Below are positions 34,570 to 38,595 of a stretch of 38,595 nucleotides of DNA, in pieces. The notes beneath the pieces were generated by a model. It saw nothing but the letters and a program-made list of their open reading frames with translations, made no database searches and was not told the origin of the DNA. The DNA lies in contig CALIMB010000039.1 of assembly GCA_938028665.1 (NCBI GenBank), positions 1 to 38,595 of the forward strand. The letters are read 5' to 3'. Source of the stretch: an uncultured Thermomicrobium sp. (GTDB lineage: Bacteria; Chloroflexota; Chloroflexia; Thermomicrobiales; Thermomicrobiaceae). Made by a program: the position numbers and the translations under genes. Position 1 is the stretch's first letter. The number at the start of each line of letters is the position of its first letter.

Positions 34570-35220
34570 TGCTCGCTCCTGTCCGTCATCGCAGACCGTC
34601 CGATGGTAGTACGCACGAACCCCCCCATCGGTTCATACCACCCGCAAATCCGATCACATGCTTGCCATGGGCTCGTCGTCACGGTTGTCCGAAGTCACAC
34701 ACCCTTTGCATAATGCCCTTCTGGCTCTACCCTGTGCCGTATCAGCGGAGCAATCACGAAGACCACGGATATCGCTGCGCCAACCTCCTTGGCGATCACA
34801 CCGCCTTTGATGGCACCTCTCCCACGGCCATAGCCTCTCCCCTTCGCAACTGGCGGAGCTTACTATCCTGGACACGGGACGCTTCCATCGTGTTTCTGGA
34901 TGCATCACTTTGCAGCCATCCAGAACACTGCGGCGCAACAGCAAGATGCCCAGTCGTCCGTCTAGCTAGGCACACTCGCCAGCACCCCAACCGACCTCCC
35001 GGTCCTTCTCAAGCTGTGTCGTACGCGTTCCTTGCAGCCTCTGAGGGGAACCGGTATTCCACAGGCGGTACCCTGAGCCACCGACATCGTGCGCGTCGCT
35101 GACTTGACTCACCCCACCTGCGCTCGATTGCCCGGCTTCTCCTGACGCGTAACCAAGAGGCTGCTGCCATGCTATACTTTCCAGTTGGCCGTCTGCTCGG
35201 CCACGCAGGAGGAGCAACGC
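34570..35220. other. Divergent intergenic region between the copper operon and map
   Basis: 651 bases holding both promoters. A strong hairpin is at 34890-34928. TATACT at about 35173 could be the -10 of map, without a good -35. A plus-strand frame (34560-35102) looks non-coding. Nothing else recognised. Confidence 0.45.
34890..34928. repeat. 12-bp inverted repeat with one bulge, between divergent operons
   Basis: GTGTTTCTGGATG (34890-34902) pairs with CATCCAGAACAC (34917-34928), leaving a single bulged T and a 14-nt loop. It lies about 320 bases upstream of the SodC/CHRD-like start and 290 bases upstream of map. No T-run, so operator or stable RNA hairpin rather than a classical terminator. 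Confidence 0.5.
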
Positions 35221-35970
35221 GTGCCCATCGTCCTCAAACGACCGGAACAGATCCGTCTCATGCGCGAAGCCGGCAAAATTGTTGCCAAGACCCTGGTCTT
35301 GCTTGCTGAGGCTGTTCACCCTGGCATCACCACTGCTGAGCTTGACCGTCTGGCTGAGCAGATTATTCGGAAACACGGGGCCGTGCCTTCCTTCAAGGGT
35401 TACCGTGGCTTCCCTGCTTCGATCTGTGTATCAGTGAACGAGGAGGTTGTCCACGGCATTCCCGGCCCGCGCGTCCTCCAGGAAGGCGATATTGTCGCCA
35501 TCGATGTGGGAGCTCGCTACCGCGGCTACCACGGGGATGCTACCATCACCGTCCCAGTCGGGAGAATTTCGCCAGAGGCAGAGAAGCTCCTGCGCGTCTG
35601 CCGCGAAGCGCTTGAGATCGGCATCGCCCATGCCCGCGCCGGTAATCGCCTCACCGATATCTCTCACGCGATTCAGCAACATGTTGAGCATCACGGTTTC
35701 TCAGTCGTGCGCAACCTCTACGGTCACGGTATCGGTCGCGCACTGCACGAGGAACCGATGCTGCCGCACTATGGTCCACCCGGCCAGGGGCCAGTGCTTC
35801 AACCCGGCATGGTCCTGACTATTGAGCCGATGATCGCCGCTGGTCGTCCTGAAACACGCCTCCTTGCTGACCGTTGGACTGTCGTCACCGCAGACGGCAG
35901 CCTCTCCGCCCAGTTCGAACACACGGTCGCCATCACCGAAAACGGTCCCGAAATTTTGACTCTCCCATAA
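35221..35970 (+). CDS. map: Methionine aminopeptidase, type I
   Basis: Encodes 249 residues from a GTG with GGAGGAG six bases upstream; a longer TTG frame at 35185 lacks this. The pita-bread fold has all metal ligands: Asp95 (AIDVGA), Asp106 (YHGDAT), His169 (YGHGIG), Glu202 (TIEPM) and Glu233 (FEHT), plus the substrate His78 (VVHGIP). Length is that of a bacterial type Ia enzyme without N-terminal extension. It removes the initiator Met from new proteins with small second residues, in the cytosol. Often map follows adk and secY; here it stands alone, convergent with the EamA transporter gene 21 bases away. Confidence 0.96.
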   Translation: MPIVLKRPEQIRLMREAGKIVAKTLVLLAEAVHPGITTAELDRLAEQIIRKHGAVPSFKGYRGFPASICVSVNEEVVHGIPGPRVLQEGDIVAIDVGARYRGYHGDATITVPVGRISPEAEKLLRVCREALEIGIAHARAGNRLTDISHAIQQHVEHHGFSVVRNLYGHGIGRALHEEPMLPHYGPPGQGPVLQPGMVLTIEPMIAAGRPETRLLADRWTVVTADGSLSAQFEHTVAITENGPEILTLP

Positions 35971-35991
35971 CCCTCAGTCCTCCGTTCGCAT

Positions 35992-36888
35992 CTACAGGCG
36001 CGCAGCCCGGCGGAGTGCCAACCAGCCAGTACGACCCTGGACAACCGCCATCCCAGCCAAAATCAGCACCACCCCCACGATCAGCCGCCAACCGATCGAT
36101 TCCCCCAAGACAGCCCAACCGAGCACCACACCGACTGGCGGCATCAGGTAGGTTGCCAACGACGCGACCACGGCGCCTGCCGACGCAATCAACCGGTAAT
36201 AGAGCACATAGGCAACCCCACTGCTCACCACCCCCAGTGTTCCAAGTGCTAACAGCTGGGGAACGGTGGGATGCAAGTCCCGCGGTACCCCAGAGACAAA
36301 CACCAGCGGCGACAGCAGCACTGCTGAGAGTCCAACTTGCGCTGCTGCCAAAGCCAGAGGAGCTCCGTGAGCGAACCGTCGCGCATAGGCAAACCCCAAA
36401 CCGTAACAGGCACTCGACGCCAGCACTGCCAACTGCCCCTGCGTCGACGCTGAGCGGAACGCTGCCAGACCTGCGCCACTTAGAACGGCCACCCCCACGA
36501 ACCCAAGCGCCACACCCACCGCTCGACACAGCGTGAGCTGCTCCACGCGGAAAACAAGCACTCCGCACAGCACTGTGAAGAACGGTGTCGTCGCATTCAG
36601 GACCGCAGCCAGCCCAGAATCGATATGCTGCTCACTCCACGCAATGAGAAGAAAGGGCACCACGTTGCCAAGAAGTGCCATCACCACAAGGTGAGGCCAG
36701 ACAGGCCGCGCTGGCCAGCGCTGCCGCATCCACCAACGGATCACCAACAGCACCGCCGCTCCGAGCAGCAGTCGTCCTTCCACGAGAAGGATCGGCGGAA
36801 ACCCCTCGACGGCAACCTTGATGAAGAGATACGAGCTTCCCCAGATTGTCCCCAAGAGCACCAGTTGCCACAGTTGCTCAGCCGTCAT
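35992..36888 (-). CDS. EamA-family (DMT superfamily) membrane transporter
   Basis: Encodes 298 residues; ATG with GAGGGG about eight bases upstream. Ten hydrophobic helices in two five-helix repeats. Each repeat starts with a typical EamA pattern: TIWGSSYLFIKVAVEGFPP in the first, and ACYGLGFAYARRFAHG in the second. GNVVPFLLIAWSEQHIDSG, AAVLNATTPFFTVL and GVALGFVGVAVLSG are family hallmarks, and the second repeat ends with VLGWAVLGESIGWRLIVGVVLILAG. Such transporters export amino acids or other metabolites at the inner membrane; substrate unknown. Its stop is 21 bases from the map stop. A 10-bp hairpin lies at 36927-36950, upstream of its start. Confidence 0.92.
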   Translation of the reverse strand: MTAEQLWQLVLLGTIWGSSYLFIKVAVEGFPPILLVEGRLLLGAAVLLVIRWWMRQRWPARPVWPHLVVMALLGNVVPFLLIAWSEQHIDSGLAAVLNATTPFFTVLCGVLVFRVEQLTLCRAVGVALGFVGVAVLSGAGLAAFRSASTQGQLAVLASSACYGLGFAYARRFAHGAPLALAAAQVGLSAVLLSPLVFVSGVPRDLHPTVPQLLALGTLGVVSSGVAYVLYYRLIASAGAVVASLATYLMPPVGVVLGWAVLGESIGWRLIVGVVLILAGMAVVQGRTGWLALRRAARL

Positions 36889-36926
36889 TCCCTACCCCTC
36901 GTCTGGTCCCCCATACTCACCCCATC

Positions 36927-36950
36927 CTTTTGATCAGAAGATCAAGAGGA
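36927..36950. promoter_or_regulatory. Hairpin upstream of the EamA gene
   Basis: CCTTTTGATC (36927-36936) pairs with GATCAAGAGG (36941-36950) with one G-T wobble and a 4-nt loop. It lies 39-62 bases upstream of the EamA start, in the likely 5' UTR. The inner TTGATC/GATCAA looks like a Crp/Fnr-type half-site pair, but the spacing is two bases too long for an Fnr box. Confidence 0.45.
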
Positions 36951-36968
36951 TTAACAAGATATGCATAT

Positions 36969-37127
36969 TTATGTTATCATAGTATCGGCGGAGTCGAAGA
37001 AGGCATAATCCACTTGTCGTGCGCGGTCACTTAAAGGCTGATGCATATCGAAGTAGACCCCGTTTTTCAATAGTTTTTTCAACCGCGATAACACAGGGAT
37101 CCTTCTTGCCTGTACCTCAGTGATCAT
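36969..37127 (-). CDS. Doubtful AT-rich small ORF, 52 residues
   Basis: Starts at ATG 37127 and ends in an AT-rich stretch. The peptide (ITEVQARRIPVLSRLKKLL at the start; QPLSDRARQVDYAFFDSAD near the end) is compositionally protein-like and its codons are AT-richer than those of its neighbours. No clear ribosome binding site. May be a remnant of acquired DNA or chance. No family recognised. Confidence 0.25.
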   Translation of the reverse strand: MITEVQARRIPVLSRLKKLLKNGVYFDMHQPLSDRARQVDYAFFDSADTMIT

Positions 37128-37658
37128 GAGCAGCTCTGTATTCTTTCCGCGCGGGAAGCGTGGTGGCACACACTCGCACGAGACGGGTATGGATCCTGCT
37201 GGCACAGATCCGAGGATTCTTGACGACCAATACGCTCAAGAGCTCGCCGGTGACTCACTCCAGGCTGAAACAACCCTCTATCGCCCAGCACCGATTCGCT
37301 ACTCGGCGGTGGATCACCTGCCACAACATCAGCCACTCCACCCCTGCGCCTCCGTACCATCCCGCCGTCATTCCCCTCTCGGCAACTCTGCTCCTCGTAC
37401 GCAAGCATTCTCAGCCAACTTCTACCGAGTTGTAGCCAACTCGCCCGACAAGCAGCTTCAGCTGCCCGAGGACGACGAACCCTGTACTTAAAGGATCCCC
37501 CTTCCCACAGATACACTCCGTACCCCAAAAGACTCCCCGCCGCCAACAGCAAAGCACCGCTCCACGTGTGACACAACAGCAACCGTCATCCCTCTGCCAT
37601 CTTCTGGATGCCAAGCTGCCCCTTGCTAGGACGAAGAGTTCGGTGCCTTCACGCCGCA

Positions 37659-37684
37659 ATCTCCTCCGCTCTCACGGAGGAGAT
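37659..37684. repeat. Perfect 10-bp inverted repeat in the right-end gap
   Basis: ATCTCCTCCG (37659-37668) is exactly complementary to CGGAGGAGAT (37675-37684) with a 6-nt loop. It is the most stable-looking short hairpin in the window, with no T-run and no neighbouring gene. The right arm contains GGAGGAG, which could mimic or mask a ribosome binding site on the plus strand, but no start codon follows at the right distance. Confidence 0.55.
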
Positions 37685-38595
37685 ACCTTACGAGGATGAA
37701 TACTTCGGTACCTCCCAACAATATGTGAGTATCCTCTACCACGAACCACAACAGTTCTCCACCATCTCGCCCATGGTCTCACGTTCAGCGATCCAGCAGT
37801 GACCAGAACGCCAAGAGATGCAGCTCTACCCAGATCCCCCTCATTGCCACTCACACGATCCTCGCCGCGGTGCGACCCTATATCGGCCTGACACAGTGTC
37901 CGCATCCGCACCTCTTGTCTCTTTCCATCAACCGAGGTCTCGACCAGCACCCAGCCACCAAGGTCCAGCGCACCCAGGCTTTGCAACCCCCGAGCTTCCC
38001 AAGGAATCGTTGCATTCCGCCGAGTTCGTACTCCGGCAGCTCAGCTCCCCAATCTGGGCAAGGCGCACTGGCCATGCTGTGCACCGTAGCTGTGGCCACC
38101 ATTATCGCCACTTGCTCTCGTCTCTGGGCGATCTTCTTGCCGAGAGAATAGCCTCACGCCACCCTGTCTAACCTACTGAAACCAGCGCGAGACTCTACAG
38201 TCCTAAAGACAGAGATGACGTAGTGCTAGCTCGATCGCACAGCGAGGAGAGCGTGTGGCACCCCGCTTCTAGTGTGCACTGTCGTGAACCATGAGGATCC
38301 TTCCGCCTCAGTCCGTGTGAGGAATCAGCTAGCCTCCTTGCTGCCACACTCACGCTGAGCGACGAACTGGAAGCCTATGGCAACGATACCTGCACCACCC
38401 ACTCCTCAAACTGTGGCAGGCACCCCGTCCGACATCGTCGCTCGCGCTCGTTCCCCCACCGAGCCCTCACTGTTGTATCGGCGCATCACCACGACTGAGG
38501 AAGTCTGACGAGCTTTTGCCCTGCTGCGTTCTTGTTGCAGGCCTTGGCGCCAATCGCTCCTCGCCTTCCGTTACCGCACTGTACGAATGGTTGTG

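Larger units (their letters stand above)
36889..38595. other. 1.7-kb right-end region without a convincing gene
   Basis: Contains the EamA upstream hairpin (36927-36950), an AT-rich stretch around 36950-37090 with a doubtful small gene, and a perfect 10-bp hairpin at 37659-37684. A minus-strand frame at 37124-37582 begins with a hydrophobic stretch (GALLLAAGSLLGYGVYLW) but degenerates into low-information sequence. At the right edge, minus-strand frames run open out of the window for up to 42 codons; a gene end there cannot be judged. Confidence 0.4.

Noticed and set aside
36931-36946. Fnr box (TTGAT-N4-ATCAA) upstream of EamA
   Set aside because: The half-sites are separated by six bases, not four.
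38377-38508. 43-codon plus-strand frame near the right edge
   Set aside because: Pro/Thr-rich start, very short, and a neighbouring frame looks equally protein-like; cannot be told from chance.
1-38595. Search for tRNA, tmRNA, SRP RNA and RNase P RNA
   Set aside because: Looked for T-loop strings, the SRP tetraloop region and the RNase P conserved start on both strands in all gaps; nothing matched.
1-38595. CRISPR arrays, insertion sequences, attachment sites
   Set aside because: No regularly spaced repeats, no transposase or integrase frame, no long terminal repeats seen.

Overview
The window reads as chromosomal DNA of a high-GC thermophilic bacterium. The gene set (a CuA/heme-copper terminal enzyme with its own CtaG, a CtpI-like giant P-type ATPase, an adjacent mutS-mutL pair, fabD-fabF, a 656-residue FtsH, a type I methionine aminopeptidase) and the general style of the proteins suggest Chloroflexota of the Thermomicrobia type (Thermomicrobium/Sphaerobacter relatives). 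This is an inference from protein style, because no database search was possible. No rRNA, tRNA, CRISPR array or transposase was found.

Layout. 1-5501: two small proteins and a 1607-residue P-type ATPase whose N-terminal half is a second, degenerate ATPase. 6070-6630: an unrecognised membrane protein. 7081-9215 (minus): a beta-hydroxyacid dehydrogenase and an orphan HsdR N-terminal-type nuclease. 9765-10556 (plus): a HAD-IIA phosphatase. 10763-16220 (minus): a respiratory/nitrogen-oxide block made of CuA subunit II, a heme-copper catalytic subunit, a hairpin, then a formate/nitrite-type channel, CtaG and a flavin amine oxidase. 18018-19190 (minus): an aminotransferase. 19484-24472 (plus): a tiny membrane protein, then mutS-mutL. 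24761-26978 (minus): fabD-fabF. 28328-31749 (minus): a VUT-family transporter and ftsH. 32432-34569 (minus): an operon for a SodC/CHRD-like exported protein, a blue-copper lipoprotein, a zinc-ribbon membrane protein and a SnoaL-like protein. 35221-35970 (plus): map. 35992-36888 (minus): an EamA transporter.

The most interesting item is the heme-copper catalytic subunit at 14196-15680. It keeps all six metal-ligand histidines, but the tyrosine that every canonical B-family oxygen reductase crosslinks to a CuB histidine is replaced by asparagine (GHTLVN instead of GHPxVY). With a complete CuA site in subunit II and an FNT-type (possibly nitrite) channel nearby, it looks like a CuA-containing nitric oxide reductase that a pipeline would label cytochrome c oxidase. 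The second is the P-type ATPase, in which a whole P1B-like pump has decayed (DKTGT to DHPGL) in front of an intact P2-like pump.

About a quarter of the window (roughly 10 kb) has no convincing gene, which is a lot for a bacterium. These gaps contain many perfect inverted repeats of 6-12 bp but few classical terminators. In the stretches sampled, the plus strand is C-rich both inside and outside genes, which suggests a replication-strand skew with the minus strand leading.
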